The notes beneath the pieces are model-generated. The model was not told the origin of the DNA. It did not search any database and saw nothing but the letters and a program-made list of their open reading frames with translations. Positions 8,700 to 19,742 of a DNA stretch of 64,000 nt are shown here, one piece after another. Source of the DNA: Sinorhizobium sp. BG8 (GTDB lineage Bacteria; Pseudomonadota; Alphaproteobacteria; Rhizobiales; Rhizobiaceae); the NCBI RefSeq assembly GCF_016864555.1, contig NZ_CP044011.1, positions 418,501 to 482,500 of the forward strand, given 5' to 3'. Within the stretch, counting starts at the first letter, position 1, and each line of letters begins with the position of its first letter. Both the position numbers and the translations under genes were made by a program.

Positions 8700-9923
8700 T
8701 CAGCCGCGGCGGTTGCGGGCAGCAAGAGTGCGCAGGCGAAGCGCATTGAGCTTGATGAAGCCCGCAGCGTCCTTCTGATCATAGGCGCCCTGGTCGTCCT
8801 CGAACGTGACGAGCTTGTCGGAATAGAGCGACTTGTCGCTCTTGCGGCCGGTGACCATGACATTGCCCTTGTAGAGCTTGAGCGTCACCTCGCCCTCGAC
8901 ATGCTCCTGGCTCTTGTCGATGAGCGCCTGCAGCATTTCGCGCTCCGGCGAGAACCAGAAGCCGTAGTAGATGAGCTCCGCGTAGCGCGGCATCATTTCG
9001 TCCTTGAGGTGCGCCGCGCCGCGATCGAGCGTGATCGATTCCATCGCACGGTGCGCCGCAAGCAGGATTGTGCCGCCAGGCGTTTCGTAGACGCCACGGG
9101 ACTTCATTCCGACGAAGCGGTTCTCCACGAGGTCGAGACGCCCAATGCCATTGTCGCGGCCATAGGTGTTGAGGGTTGCGAGCAGCGTTGCGGGCGACAT
9201 TCGCACGCCGTTGATCGAAACCGCGTCGCCACGCTCGAAGCCGACGGTGATGACTGTCGCCTTGTCCGGCGCGGCTTCCGGCGAGATCGTGCGCATGTGC
9301 ACATATTCCGGAGCTTCCTGCGCCGGGTCCTCAAGGACCTTGCCTTCGGAGGACGAGTGCAGAAGGTTTGCATCGACCGAGAACGGCGCTTCGCCCTTCT
9401 TGTCCTTGGCGACCGGGATCTGGTGCTGTTCGGCGAAGTTCAGGAGATCCGTACGGCTCTTGAACGACCAGTCGCGCCAGGGGGCGATGATCTTGATGTC
9501 GGGGTTCAGTGCATAGGCCGAAAGCTCGAAGCGAACCTGGTCGTTGCCCTTGCCGGTGGCGCCATGGGCGATCGCGTCGGCACCGGTCTTCTTGGCGATC
9601 TCGATCAGGTGCTTGGAGATCAGCGGGCGAGCGATCGAGGTGCCGAGCAGGTAGACGCCTTCGTACACGGCGTTGGCACGGAACATCGGGAACACGAAGT
9701 CGCGAACGAACTCCTCGCGGACATCCTCGATGAAGATTTCCTTGATGCCGAGCATCTCCGCCTTCTTGCGCGCCGGCTCGAGCTCTTCGCCCTGGCCGAG
9801 ATCGGCGGTGAAGGTGACGACTTCGGCGCCGAGTTCCGTCTGGAGCCACTTCAGGATGATGGAGGTATCGAGACCGCCGGAGTAGGCGAGAACGACCTTC
9901 TTAACTTGCTTTTGCGCTGCCAT
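8700..9923 (-). CDS. argG: Argininosuccinate synthase
   Basis: 407-aa ATP-dependent ligase joining citrulline and aspartate to argininosuccinate, the penultimate step of arginine biosynthesis. The PP-loop ATP site [15 protein letters not shown] lies at residues 12-26. Other conserved stretches are [14 protein letters not shown] and the C-terminal [11 protein letters not shown]. Length matches the family. Start ATG at 9923 ([14 protein letters not shown]); a longer in-frame extension to 10082 has no family similarity. Ends at a strong terminator. Confidence 0.98.
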   Translation of the reverse strand: MAAQKQVKKVVLAYSGGLDTSIILKWLQTELGAEVVTFTADLGQGEELEPARKKAEMLGIKEIFIEDVREEFVRDFVFPMFRANAVYEGVYLLGTSIARPLISKHLIEIAKKTGADAIAHGATGKGNDQVRFELSAYALNPDIKIIAPWRDWSFKSRTDLLNFAEQHQIPVAKDKKGEAPFSVDANLLHSSSEGKVLEDPAQEAPEYVHMRTISPEAAPDKATVITVGFERGDAVSINGVRMSPATLLATLNTYGRDNGIGRLDLVENRFVGMKSRGVYETPGGTILLAAHRAMESITLDRGAAHLKDEMMPRYAELIYYGFWFSPEREMLQALIDKSQEHVEGEVTLKLYKGNVMVTGRKSDKSLYSDKLVTFEDDQGAYDQKDAAGFIKLNALRLRTLAARNRRG

Positions 9924-9958
9924 GGTTGTCTGTCCGTCTGGTGCTTGGATAGGAGGCC

Positions 9959-9983
9959 GTGCCGCCCGAGAATTCCGCGGCAC
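9959..9983. repeat. Inverted repeat in argG leader
   Basis: Perfect 7-bp arms GTGCCGC/GCGGCAC separated by 11 bases, 36-60 bases upstream of the argG start codon. It could fold in the argG leader RNA or be a protein site; the sequence does not say which. Confidence 0.4.
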
Positions 9984-10099
9984 TTTTAGCCAGAAAGCGC
10001 CGGGACACAAGCACAACACGACGAAGTGCCGCAATTTGGATGGCAAAATATCCGATCGCAGAGTATCAGTCAGCAACGACACGACATCGGATCCGACAC

Positions 10100-10744
10100 A
10101 TGGACTTCCTGCCTTCGCTTCCCACGCTGCTCGCCTTCACCGCCGCGACGCTGTTGCTTGCGGCCACACCCGGGCCTGACATGACGCTCTCGATCAGCCG
10201 CGCCCTTTCGCAGGGCAAGGCTGCCGCATTCTTCGTGGTCATCGGAACGAGCCTCGGCTGTGTCGTTCACACGCTCTTGGTCGCGTTCGGCATTTCGGCC
10301 CTGATCACTGCTTCTCCAACGGCTTTCATGATCCTGAAGACGGGAGGAGCCGCCTACCTGTTCTGGCTGGCGGTGCAGGCAATTCGCTACGGATCGAGCC
10401 TCGCCGTTGGCACCAAGGTCGAGGCAAAGGCGGCGACACCGCTCGCCAACATTTCGACCGGCCTGTCGGTAAATCTTCTCAATCCGAAGGTTATCATCTT
10501 CTTCATGACGTTCCTGCCGCAGTTCGTGACTGCGCACGATCCGGCGGTGACCCAGAAGCTGCTCTTCCTCGGCTTCTTCTTCATCGTCGCGGCCATGCCC
10601 GTCAACATGGCCGTCATACTGACCGCCGACTGGCTGTCGAGCTGGCTTCAGCGAAAGAAATACGTGATGCGGGCCATCGACTACACGTTTGCAGGCGTGT
10701 TCTCGATCTTCGCCGTGAAGATTTTCTTCACCCAGGCGCGCTAG
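10100..10744 (+). CDS. LysE-family translocator
   Basis: 214-aa membrane exporter. The family motif [19 protein letters not shown] is at residues 22-40, and the conserved [20 protein letters not shown] is in the middle. Six TM helices predicted. Divergent from argG with a 176-base spacer, so arginine-linked expression is possible but not shown. I chose the ATG at 10100 ([10 protein letters not shown]) to match family N-termini; an upstream ATG at 10040 gives an atypical extension. Confidence 0.88.
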   Translation: MDFLPSLPTLLAFTAATLLLAATPGPDMTLSISRALSQGKAAAFFVVIGTSLGCVVHTLLVAFGISALITASPTAFMILKTGGAAYLFWLAVQAIRYGSSLAVGTKVEAKAATPLANISTGLSVNLLNPKVIIFFMTFLPQFVTAHDPAVTQKLLFLGFFFIVAAMPVNMAVILTADWLSSWLQRKKYVMRAIDYTFAGVFSIFAVKIFFTQAR

Positions 10745-10769
10745 CCGGAGCGCGCCCGAGGGGACTTCT

Positions 10770-11564
10770 TCAGCCGATCAGCAGCGCATCGTCATCGAGC
10801 GTTTCGCCGCGCATCTTGCGGAACATTGCAATCAGGTCCTCGACCTGGAGCGTCTTCCTGCTGTCGCCGCTCACGTCGAGGATGATCTCGCCGCCGTGGA
10901 GCATCACCGTGCGGTGGCCGAAATCGAGTGCCTGGCGCATCGAATGTGTGACCATCAGCGTGGTGAGCTTGCGTTCGGAAACGATCTTCTGCGTGAGCTT
11001 CATGATGAACTCGGCCATCCCCGGGTCGAGAGCCGCCGTATGCTCGTCGAGCAGCAGAACTTCGGAGCCGGCAAGCGTCGCCATGACCAGCGAGACCGCC
11101 TGCCTCTGGCCACCGGAGAGGAGATCCATGCGATCACCCATCCGGTTCTCGAGCCCGAGATTGAGTTCTGCGATGCGATCCCTGAACACCGACCGCCGCT
11201 GCGGCCCGAGCGACGCGACAAGACCGCGGCGTTCGCCGCGCCTTGAGGCAAGCGCCATGTTTTCCTCGATCGATAGCGAACCGCAGCTCCCGGTGAGGGG
11301 ATCCTGGAACACGCGGGCAACAAGGCCCGCGCGCGCGGATGTCGCCTTGCGCGTGACGTCGGCACTGCCGATTAGGACTTGTCCTTCGGTTGGCAGCACG
11401 TCACCCGCAAGCACGCTGAGCAGTGTCGACTTGCCTGCACCGTTCGATCCGATCACCGTGACGAACGAACCCTGCTCGATCGTCAGGCTGACGCCGTTGA
11501 GCGCCTGCTTTTGCAAGGGCGTCCCGCGTCCGAATACGACCTTGATATCCTTGAGTGTGATCAT
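10770..11564 (-). CDS. ABC transporter ATP-binding protein (PF04392-type importer)
   Basis: 264-aa ATPase. Walker A GSNGAGKST (about residues 38-46), Q-loop, ABC signature LSGGQRQAV, and Walker B with the unusual VLLLDEHTAAL (H after E where most ABC importers have P-T). That DEHTAAL form is common in this small importer family. Start overlaps the stop of the permease as ATGA. With the permease and the binding protein upstream it forms a complete importer; such systems are linked to aromatic amino acids (TrpXYZ-like) in some bacteria, but the substrate here is unknown. Confidence 0.9.
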   Translation of the reverse strand: MITLKDIKVVFGRGTPLQKQALNGVSLTIEQGSFVTVIGSNGAGKSTLLSVLAGDVLPTEGQVLIGSADVTRKATSARAGLVARVFQDPLTGSCGSLSIEENMALASRRGERRGLVASLGPQRRSVFRDRIAELNLGLENRMGDRMDLLSGGQRQAVSLVMATLAGSEVLLLDEHTAALDPGMAEFIMKLTQKIVSERKLTTLMVTHSMRQALDFGHRTVMLHGGEIILDVSGDSRKTLQVEDLIAMFRKMRGETLDDDALLIG

Positions 11565-12442
11565 GAGGTGGCTCCACCGCGGCGAAGTCGGGGAAGGACA
11601 AGCGCGATCGTAACCAACAGGGCGGTGACGAAATTCAGGTCCGACGCCTGCAGCCCCAGGACATCGGTCGATAGCGCGAGCTGGATGGCGATGCGGTAGA
11701 GAATAGAACCCAGAACGCAGCCGATGAGCGCGATAAGGATGCCGCGGGTCCCAAGCAGCGTTTCGCCGATGATGACAGCGGCGAGACCGACGACGATCGT
11801 GCCGACGCCCGAGGTTACATCTGCGAAACCGTTCGTCTGTGCAAAGAGCGCGCCGCCAAGCGCCACGAGAGCGTTGGAGATCGCCATGCCGAGGTAGATC
11901 TGCCGGCTGGTGTCCACGCCCTGTGCCCGCGCCATTCGGGCATTGGCGCCGGTCGCCCGCATGGCCAGGCCCGCATCGCTTTCGAGGAAGCGCCAGACGA
12001 GCACGATCGCAATGACGACGAGGACGCCGATGAAGAGCGGGCGCACGTAGAAATCCCTGAGGCCGTGGCCGAAGAACGGGCTCAGCATGGTGTCGGCGTT
12101 GATCAGCGCCACGTTGGGCTTGCCCATGACGCGCAGGTTCACGGAGAAGAGCGCGATCATGGTGAGGATAGATGCGAGCAGGTTCAGGATACGGAAGCGC
12201 ACATTCAGCAAGGCCGTGACCAGGCCTGCTGCGGCCCCCGCAACCATGGCCACGGCTGCCGCGAGCCAGGGGTTCACGCCTGCAATGATCAGGACGGCCG
12301 TCACCGCAGCGCCAAGGGGAAACGATCCGTCGACCGTGAGATCCGGAAAATCGAGGACACGGAAGGCGAGGAACACGCCGAGCGCGACGAAGGCGTAAAC
12401 CAGCCCCAGTTCAACGGCTCCCCAGAATGCGATCTGACTCAC
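11561..12442 (-). CDS. ABC transporter permease (branched-chain-type fold)
   Basis: 293-aa inner-membrane permease of the BPD_transp_2 superfamily, with eight or nine predicted TM helices. GATGANARMARAQGVDTS matches the cytoplasmic coupling loop. Starts 130 bases after the binding-protein gene and overlaps the ATPase gene by 4 bases. Partner of the flanking PF04392 binding protein and ATPase. Confidence 0.9.
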   Translation of the reverse strand: MSQIAFWGAVELGLVYAFVALGVFLAFRVLDFPDLTVDGSFPLGAAVTAVLIIAGVNPWLAAAVAMVAGAAAGLVTALLNVRFRILNLLASILTMIALFSVNLRVMGKPNVALINADTMLSPFFGHGLRDFYVRPLFIGVLVVIAIVLVWRFLESDAGLAMRATGANARMARAQGVDTSRQIYLGMAISNALVALGGALFAQTNGFADVTSGVGTIVVGLAAVIIGETLLGTRGILIALIGCVLGSILYRIAIQLALSTDVLGLQASDLNFVTALLVTIALVLPRLRRGGATS

Positions 12443-12507
12443 TGCAATCGGTCCTCATTCCTGATGTCCGCCCCGCCCGACGGCGAAGCGAAGCGTTTCA
12501 AATAGAG

Positions 12508-12538
12508 TTGACCGCCACCGGGTGTCCGGGGCGGTCAA
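12508..12538 (-). repeat. Intercistronic hairpin after binding-protein gene
   Basis: Perfect 9-bp inverted repeat TTGACCGCC/GGCGGTCAA with a 13-base loop, between the binding-protein stop (12573) and the permease start (12442). There is no U-tract after it. Hairpins in this position commonly stabilise the upstream message or attenuate read-through, so the binding protein outnumbers the permease; this role is inferred. Confidence 0.6.
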
Positions 12539-12572
12539 ATATCGGTTCTGTTCGAAACCGTTGTACGGCTTC

Positions 12573-13526
12573 TTACTCGACGACGCGGTTTGCGCGGCCG
12601 AGGACGCTTTCGGGCAGGGTTACGCCCATCTTCCCGGCGGCAGCCTTGTTCACCACGAGATCGCTTCCCGCAGCGATCCGCACCGGGATGTCGCCGGCAT
12701 TCTCGCCCTTCAGGATACGCACCACGACCTCTCCGGTCTGCTTGCCGACATCGTGGTAGTTGAAGCCGAGAGCCGCGAGCGACCCACGCGAGACGGAGTC
12801 CGTGTCGGCCGTGAAGAGCGGCAGCTTTGCCTCCTCCGCAACGGCGACCGCACCTTCGAGTGCGGAAATGATCGTGTTGTCGGTCGGGACGTAGATGGCA
12901 TCGGCACGCCCGACGAGCGCGCGAGCGGCACCCTGAACCTCGGCAGATTTCGTTGCGGCGGATTCGACGATGGAAAGACCGGCCTTCTCGGCTTCAGCTT
13001 TCAATACTGCAAGCAACGAGACGGAGTTGGCTTCCCCGGAGTTGTAGAGGTAGCCGATCGTCTTGACGTTGGGGAGGATCTCCTTGATCAGCGCCACGTG
13101 CTCGGCCACGGGAGACATGTCGGAAAGTCCGGTCACGTTGCCGCCGGGCTTTTCCATGTCCTTGACGAGCTGCGCGCCGAGCGGATCGGAGACAGCCGTG
13201 AAAACGATCGGGATATCACGGGTCGCCGAAACGACTGCCTGAGCCGACGGTGTGGAGATCGGCACGATCACCGTCGGATCCTCGCCAGCGAACTGGCGCG
13301 CGATCTGCGCGGCGGTCGCCGGATTGCCCTGTGCGGACTCATAGATGAATTTGAGGTTCTCGCCATCCTTGTAGCCGGCGGCGGCCAGGGCCTCCTTGAC
13401 GCCGTCGCGAACCGCGTCAAGCGCCGGATGTTCCACGATAGCCGTGACGGCAACCGTGACCTCGTCAGCGCGAGCGGGCATGGACATTGCCACAGTGGCG
13501 GCAAGGGCCAGCAAAAATGAACGCAT
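12573..13526 (-). CDS. ABC transporter substrate-binding protein (PF04392 family)
   Basis: 317-aa periplasmic binding protein with a Sec signal peptide (MRSFLLALAATVAMSMPARA, cleaved before DEV). The two-lobed ABC_sub_bind fold is recognisable from TAIVEHPALDAVRDGVKEAL and FTAVSDPLGAQLV. Start ATG at 13526 follows GGAGG at good spacing; a longer frame to 13580 lacks this. First gene of the three-gene importer. Relatives bind tryptophan or other small metabolites; ligand unknown here. Confidence 0.9.
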   Translation of the reverse strand: MRSFLLALAATVAMSMPARADEVTVAVTAIVEHPALDAVRDGVKEALAAAGYKDGENLKFIYESAQGNPATAAQIARQFAGEDPTVIVPISTPSAQAVVSATRDIPIVFTAVSDPLGAQLVKDMEKPGGNVTGLSDMSPVAEHVALIKEILPNVKTIGYLYNSGEANSVSLLAVLKAEAEKAGLSIVESAATKSAEVQGAARALVGRADAIYVPTDNTIISALEGAVAVAEEAKLPLFTADTDSVSRGSLAALGFNYHDVGKQTGEVVVRILKGENAGDIPVRIAAGSDLVVNKAAAGKMGVTLPESVLGRANRVVE

Positions 13527-13616
13527 TTTGGACCTCCGTAGGTGATTTTGGCGCCTTTTTAGGCAACGGAGGCGCCTCAATCAATCGGCAACGGAATCTT
13601 TACCAATCAAACTTTG

Positions 13617-14858
13617 TTATGCGTCGTCTTCGCCATGATTGGCGATCATCATTGCCTCGAACGCCATCCTGTCGACCTTGCGCATGCGCTCGGAGTCCGA
13701 CTTGAGCTGACCGCACGCGGCAAGAATGTCGCGCCCGCGGGGCGTGCGAATCGGCGAGGCATATCCGGCGGCATTGATGAAATCGGCGAACTTCTCGATC
13801 TGTTCCCAGTCGGAACACTGGTAGTTCGTACCCGGCCACGGATTGAACGGAATGAGATTGATCTTGGCCGGAATGCCCTTGAGCAGCCGCACGAGTTCCT
13901 TGGCATCCTCGAGCGTATCGTTGACGTCCTTCAGCATGACGTACTCGAAGGTGATCCTGCGCGCATTGGAAAGGCTGGGATAGGCCCGGCAGGCGTCGAG
14001 AAGTTCCTTCAGCGGATACTTCTTGTTGATCGGCACCAGCATGTCGCGCAGATCGTCGCGCACGGCATGCAGCGAAATCGCCAGCATGACGCCGATTTCT
14101 TCGCCGGTGCGGTAGATTTCCGGAACGACGCCCGACGTCGAAAGCGTTATGCGCCGCTTCGAGAGCGAAAGCCCGTCGCCATCCGACGCGATCAGCAGCG
14201 CCGTCTTGACGTGTTCGAAATTGTAGAGCGGTTCGCCCATGCCCATCATCACGATGTTGCTGATCTTGCGACCCTCGGCCGGTACGATCGCACCCGCGGG
14301 CGTATCACGGTCCGGAAAATCTCCGAGCCGGTCGCGCGCCAGCAGCAACTGGGAGAGGATTTCCTCCGCGGTCAGATTGCGCACGAGCTTCTGCGTTCCC
14401 GTATGACAGAAGGAGCAGGTGAGCGTGCAGCCGACCTGGCTCGATATGCACAGCGTGCCGCGGCCTTCCTCCGGGATGTAGACGCTCTCGACCTCAACCG
14501 GCCGACCCGCGCCGCGCGGCGGAAAGCGCAGAAGCCATTTCCGGGTGCCGTCCGTCGAGATCTGTTCTTCGACGATCTCCGGACGTGCGATGGTGAAATG
14601 CTGCTTCAGCATCTCACGCATCTCCTTCGACACGTTGGTCATGTGATCGAAGTCGGAAACGCCGCGCACATAGAGCCAGTGCCAGAGCTGGCTCACCCGC
14701 ATCTTGACCTGGCGCTCGGGAACGCCGCATTCGGCAAGTGCCTTTGCCATGTCCTCGCGCGGGAGACCGATCAGCGACGGCTTCTCGGCCGCCATTGCCT
14801 TGCGCTGCACTGGCGCAGCGGCCCGTTCGGCGGTGTTTACAAAGTCCATAGTCGCCAT
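13617..14858 (-). CDS. rlmN: Dual-specificity 23S rRNA/tRNA adenine-C2 methyltransferase RlmN
   Basis: 413-aa radical-SAM enzyme that methylates A2503 of 23S rRNA and A37 of some tRNAs. The iron-sulfur motif is CTLTCSFC (CxxxCxxC); the [14 protein letters not shown] and AISLHAVRD segments and a C-terminal cysteine in DILAACGQL complete the active site. The N-terminal 25 residues are extra relative to many homologues. ATG at 14858 (MATMDFV) is used, with a second ATG three codons later. Confidence 0.97.
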   Translation of the reverse strand: MATMDFVNTAERAAAPVQRKAMAAEKPSLIGLPREDMAKALAECGVPERQVKMRVSQLWHWLYVRGVSDFDHMTNVSKEMREMLKQHFTIARPEIVEEQISTDGTRKWLLRFPPRGAGRPVEVESVYIPEEGRGTLCISSQVGCTLTCSFCHTGTQKLVRNLTAEEILSQLLLARDRLGDFPDRDTPAGAIVPAEGRKISNIVMMGMGEPLYNFEHVKTALLIASDGDGLSLSKRRITLSTSGVVPEIYRTGEEIGVMLAISLHAVRDDLRDMLVPINKKYPLKELLDACRAYPSLSNARRITFEYVMLKDVNDTLEDAKELVRLLKGIPAKINLIPFNPWPGTNYQCSDWEQIEKFADFINAAGYASPIRTPRGRDILAACGQLKSDSERMRKVDRMAFEAMMIANHGEDDA

Positions 14859-15060
14859 AAGAGCAATCCTGTTACGGCTGAACGTTCTCGCGGAGGAATC
14901 CCTCCGTGCGGTGGCCGTCTGTCAAGCATGAAAATCTGTCGAGCCCGATTGCGCGAACAGCCGCGCAGCTCCTTGAGCGCGCCTTTAGCATTGTTTTTCC
15001 GCAAAGTCACCCTGCATGCCGCAGGCCGGTCCATGGCGCGCACAGCAGCTTCTCAACGCG

Positions 15061-15089
15061 AAAGGGCCGGTCGCTGCGACCGGCCCTTT
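15061..15089 (-). terminator. Intrinsic terminator after IalB-family gene
   Basis: Perfect 13-bp stem AAAGGGCCGGTCG/CGACCGGCCCTTT with a three-base loop, 30 bases after the stop at 15119. On the minus strand the stem ends in CCCTTT, giving only a short U-run. Confidence 0.8.
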
Positions 15090-15118
15090 CGCAAAGCCTT
15101 GCGGCTCCAAGGCTGAAA

Positions 15119-15622
15119 TTACTTGCACGCCTCGATCTGCTTCAGCGCGGCCGAGATACCGGACAGCGAATAGGCGTAGGACGTTACGGTGCCCTTGCGC
15201 GATGTCGCCTTTACCGACATGTCCTTGCCGGACTTCATCGCCGCGACGAGGGCCGGCTCTTCGGCGGCGTTCTCCACCCAGGCAGAATTGCCCTTGGTGA
15301 ACATCACGAAGTTGCGTCCGTCGATGATGACGCTCACCTTGGAGTTCTCCTGGAGGGGGTAACCCATCATTGCCTGCGGTTCGTAGCTGATATTCTGACC
15401 GGGGCGCTGCGATACCAGGAAGAAGATATCACCGTGGTCGACGTTGGCCGGGCTCTTCTCCTTGGGAACGGAGAGGACGTAGCATACCTTGCCGCCACTC
15501 GCCTGATAGGAATAAGCACCCCAGGCGTTGAACTGCTGAATGCGGGTCGGGGACTGCGCGGAAGCAATGCCGGAAGTTGCCAGAACAATTGAGAGTGCGG
15601 TCGCGAGCTTTCTTACGAACAT
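15119..15622 (-). CDS. Invasion-associated locus B (IalB) family protein
   Basis: 167-aa secreted protein. Signal peptide in MFVRKLATALSIVLATSGIA with cleavage after ASA (before QSP). The body matches the IalB family: WGAYSYQASGGKVCYVLS with the first conserved cysteine, SYEPQAMMGYPL, and a final cysteine in IEACK that probably forms a disulfide. First described in Bartonella, the family is widespread in Rhizobiales, where its role in the cell envelope is unclear. Single gene with its own terminator. Confidence 0.85.
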   Translation of the reverse strand: MFVRKLATALSIVLATSGIASAQSPTRIQQFNAWGAYSYQASGGKVCYVLSVPKEKSPANVDHGDIFFLVSQRPGQNISYEPQAMMGYPLQENSKVSVIIDGRNFVMFTKGNSAWVENAAEEPALVAAMKSGKDMSVKATSRKGTVTSYAYSLSGISAALKQIEACK

Positions 15623-16023
15623 GTTTTCCTGCCGATTGTCTTGTCTTTCGACGCCCTTATGGTGCTGAGCGGTACAATGTATGATGAAGATTTGATTTAT
15701 TTTGACTTAATTCACGTTACCAAACCGTCAACGCGCATTCCATTTTCCTCATGCGGTTGAAATACAATGGGTCAGCGCTCCATGCAAATCGTACCGCCTG
15801 CCTTCTAGAAGGCGGGTGCTACAGGACCGTCGATGGTGAGATAGAAACCCGTCAGACGACTCTATGCCATAAAGATTCAGGCAAGAATTTGACGCTTGTC
15901 GAACCCGCCGCTCCGATTTCGCGCGCCGCAAAGCATCTCTCCCCCGACAAGGCCCGTATGAAGCTGGATGTCCGCAGAATCATGCGGTGCAGACGAAGAT
16001 GACTGCCGGCCTGTTCTCCCGGA
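15623..16023. other. 401-base spacer without a recognisable gene
   Basis: No convincing coding sequence or RNA gene. It contains an AT-rich stretch (about 15680-15725) that is probably the IalB-gene promoter region, and a small palindrome GCCTTCTAGAAGGC (about 15799-15813). A short plus-strand open frame at 15751-16002 lacks a ribosome binding site and shows no family signature. Confidence 0.5.
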
Positions 16024-16404
16024 TCAACGGTCCCCTGCGTCCGTGGACAGCGCCCTGTCCGCCGCCTCATAGTGCTGCTCGCGGATGTGGCCGCCGATCG
16101 CCGCAAGCGCGGCAGCGATGATCGCAACGTCGTCGGAATAGCCGATCACGGCAAGGAAGTCAGGGAGCGAATCGAACGGAAGGACGAAGTAGGCAAGTGC
16201 CGCGAGCAAAATGCCCCGAACGCGCACCGGCGTCTTCGGATCCATGGCGCAATAGTAGGCGGCCACGAGGTCACGGCTGAAGGGAACCTGTCGGAAGGCA
16301 CGCTTCAGCGTCGGCCAGAAGCGCTTCTTTACCTTTCGCTGCTGGTTTTCCTGCTCGTCTTCATCGCCGGGCAGCAGGATTTCGCCGATCTTTACGTCAT
16401 CCAT
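16024..16404 (-). CDS. DUF1232 (YkvA-like) membrane protein
   Basis: 126-aa protein with the DUF1232 core: PFSRDLVAAYYCAMDP, then VRGILLAALAYFVLPFDSLP, then DFLAVIGYSDDVAIIAAAL. The PxDxxPD-like stretch (FDSLPD) is diagnostic. One or two hydrophobic segments suggest a small membrane protein. Function unknown. ATG at 16404 is preferred over an in-frame GTG two codons upstream, because GGAG sits 7 bases before the ATG but too close to the GTG. Confidence 0.82.
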   Translation of the reverse strand: MDDVKIGEILLPGDEDEQENQQRKVKKRFWPTLKRAFRQVPFSRDLVAAYYCAMDPKTPVRVRGILLAALAYFVLPFDSLPDFLAVIGYSDDVAIIAAALAAIGGHIREQHYEAADRALSTDAGDR

Positions 16405-16631
16405 TCCCACACTCCATGAGCATGCCGCGCACGCGGCGCTCTGCCGCTAACGATATGGGTATGGTCCAGATCCGCTTCAACCGGATGAGAGACTTCAGCT
16501 GCGCACGACCAAAGCCGGAACGAATCGGCGACAAAGGGCGGACACAGCTGGTTTCCGCTTTTGTTCACCGCAACATTTGGTGCAAAATCAAACTGTTAAC
16601 CATAGGAAACAGTGGATAAGTTGCGCCAGCG

Positions 16632-16665
16632 GTCGCCGGCGCGCTACCCTAGGGGCGCCGGCGAC
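16632..16665 (-). repeat. Hairpin downstream of phbB
   Basis: Perfect 11-bp inverted repeat GTCGCCGGCGC/GCGCCGGCGAC with a 12-base loop, just after the phbB stop. It lacks a U-tract, so it may be a weak terminator or an RNA-stabilising 3' hairpin. Confidence 0.5.
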
Positions 16666-16673
16666 TGCCTTGT

Positions 16674-17399
16674 TCATACGACGAACTGGCCGCCGTTTAC
16701 GCTGAGTGTAGATCCGGTAATGAACCCGGCATCGTCGGAAGCGAGAAACACTGCTGCGCGCGCGATCTCTTCCGGCTCGCCGAGCCGCCCCACCGGGATC
16801 TGGGGAATGATGCGCTCGTTTAACACTTTTTCCGGAACTGCAAGGACCATTTCCGTTCCGATGTAGCCGGGGCAAATGGCATTGACAGTAATGCCCTTCG
16901 CCGCACCTTCCTGCGCGAGCGCCTTGGTGAAGCCGAGGTCTCCTGCCTTCGCCGCCGAATAGTTGGCCTGCCCCATCTGCCCCTTCTGTCCGTTGATCGA
17001 GGAGATGTTGATGACGCGGCCGAAGTTGCGATCCCGCATGCCGGTCCAGACCGGGTGCGTCATGTTGAAGAGGCCTGTCAGGTTGGTGTTTATGACGGCT
17101 CCCCATTGATCAGGGGTCATCTTGTGGAACATGGCATCCCGCGTGATGCCGGCATTGTTGACGAGGATTTCGATGGGGCCGAGATCCGCCTCCACCTTTG
17201 CGATGCCTGCAACACAGGCCTCGTAGCTCGATACGTCCCACTTGTAGACGGGAATGCCGGTCTTGGCCTTGAAAGCCTCAGCGGCCTCGTCGTTTCCGGC
17301 GTAGTTGGCCGCAACCTTGTACCCTGCATCCTTCAGCGCGATAGAGATGGCCGCGCCAATACCGCGTGACCCGCCGGTCACCAATGCTATCCTGGTCAT
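16674..17399 (-). CDS. phbB: Acetoacetyl-CoA reductase
   Basis: 241-aa short-chain dehydrogenase that reduces acetoacetyl-CoA to (R)-3-hydroxybutyryl-CoA with NADPH, the second step of polyhydroxybutyrate synthesis. Cofactor motif TGGSRGIG at residues 8-15, NNAG at 81-84, and catalytic S134, Y147 and K151 (ANYSAAKAG) are all present. The SSINGQKGQMGQANYSAAK block is characteristic of PhaB. ATG at 17399 follows AGGGAG by 8 bases. It lies 97 bases downstream of phbA. Confidence 0.97.
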   Translation of the reverse strand: MTRIALVTGGSRGIGAAISIALKDAGYKVAANYAGNDEAAEAFKAKTGIPVYKWDVSSYEACVAGIAKVEADLGPIEILVNNAGITRDAMFHKMTPDQWGAVINTNLTGLFNMTHPVWTGMRDRNFGRVINISSINGQKGQMGQANYSAAKAGDLGFTKALAQEGAAKGITVNAICPGYIGTEMVLAVPEKVLNERIIPQIPVGRLGEPEEIARAAVFLASDDAGFITGSTLSVNGGQFVV

Positions 17400-17449
17400 A
17401 TGCTTCACTCCCTAATCGTATTTTGATTGGATGCGCGGAGCATTCCCCA

Positions 17450-17469
17450 CGGCACACGATCGCGTGCCG
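17450..17469 (-). repeat. Hairpin between phbA and phbB
   Basis: Inverted repeat CGGCAC/GTGCCG around an 8-base centre in the 97-base intercistronic spacer of the PHB genes. No U-tract follows. It might process or stabilise the phbA message. Confidence 0.4.
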
Positions 17470-17496
17470 CCGGGTGCCCGTTTGGTAAGTGAATGC

Positions 17497-19001
<1,505 letters not shown>

Positions 19002-19580
19002 ATGGCCAAGAATGACGGTCAGATAGTCATCAAGAAATACGCGAACCGAAGACTCTACAATACCGGAACGAGCACCTATGTGACGCTCGACGATTTGGCC
19101 GTCATGGTGAAGAAGGGAGAGGACTTCACCGTGCAGGACGCCAAATCCGGGGAGGACATAACGCATTCCGTCCTGACGCAGATCATCTTCGAGCAGGAAT
19201 CCAAGACCGGCAATACATTGCTGCCGATCTCGTTCCTGCGGCAGCTGATCTCGTATTACGGCGACCAGATGCAGATGGTCGTGCCGAGTTATCTCGAGCA
19301 TTCAATGCAGGCGTTCACCGAACAACAGGCACAGATGCGCGAGCAGATCAACAAGGCATTCGGGGACACGCCGATCAGCAAGAATCTCCAGCTCCCGATT
19401 CAGATCGTCGAGGAGCAGGTGCGGCGCAACACGGAAATGTTCCACAAGGCGATGCAGATGTTCTCGCCCTTCATGAATACTCCGCAGCCGAAGGAAACGA
19501 AGAAGGCGGAAGCCAAGGACATCGACGATCTCAAGGAGCAGTTGCGCGCGCTGCAGAACAAGCTCGACAAGTTCGGCTGA
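19002..19580 (+). CDS. phaR: PhaR, polyhydroxyalkanoate synthesis regulator
   Basis: 192-aa cytoplasmic DNA- and PHB-binding regulator. The N-terminal PHB_acc_N domain is very clear (IKKYANRRLYNTGTSTYV, about residues 10-27, then LDDLAVMVKKGEDF). The PHB_acc domain follows, with TQIIFEQESKTGNTLLP and LRQLISYYGDQMQ. A charged C-terminal coiled coil (DDLKEQLRALQNKLDKF) ends the protein. ATG at 19002 is preceded by AGGAG. Known relatives (AniA in Ensifer) control PHB granule genes and carbon flow. Confidence 0.95.
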   Translation: MAKNDGQIVIKKYANRRLYNTGTSTYVTLDDLAVMVKKGEDFTVQDAKSGEDITHSVLTQIIFEQESKTGNTLLPISFLRQLISYYGDQMQMVVPSYLEHSMQAFTEQQAQMREQINKAFGDTPISKNLQLPIQIVEEQVRRNTEMFHKAMQMFSPFMNTPQPKETKKAEAKDIDDLKEQLRALQNKLDKFG

Positions 19581-19689
19581 AGCCGAAGGTAACGCGCGAA
19601 CCGGGCGTGAGGCGCAATGTTCGCTTCTGCCCGAATGCACTGGGTGTCGCGAGGCACATCGGGCAACGGGCCAAGAGAAGAAGAAAAAG

Positions 19690-19719
19690 AAAAGGGGCCG
19701 GTTACACCAGCCCCTTTTT
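19690..19719. terminator. Bidirectional terminator between phaR and rpmF
   Basis: Stem AAAAGGGGC/GCCCCTTTT with an 11-base loop. T-rich on the plus strand after the stem (TTTTTA) and T-rich on the minus strand (CTTTTTCTTTTTCTT). It sits between the convergent phaR and rpmF genes and suits both. Confidence 0.85.
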
Positions 19720-19742
19720 ATCGTAACCCATCAGAGGAAAGC

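Noticed and set aside
13614-15116. 500-aa plus-strand open frame opposite rlmN
   Set aside because: Antisense shadow of rlmN; no ribosome binding site or family motif.
15751-16002. 83-aa plus-strand open frame in the IalB spacer
   Set aside because: No ribosome binding site, no hydrophobic or domain signature; considered non-coding.
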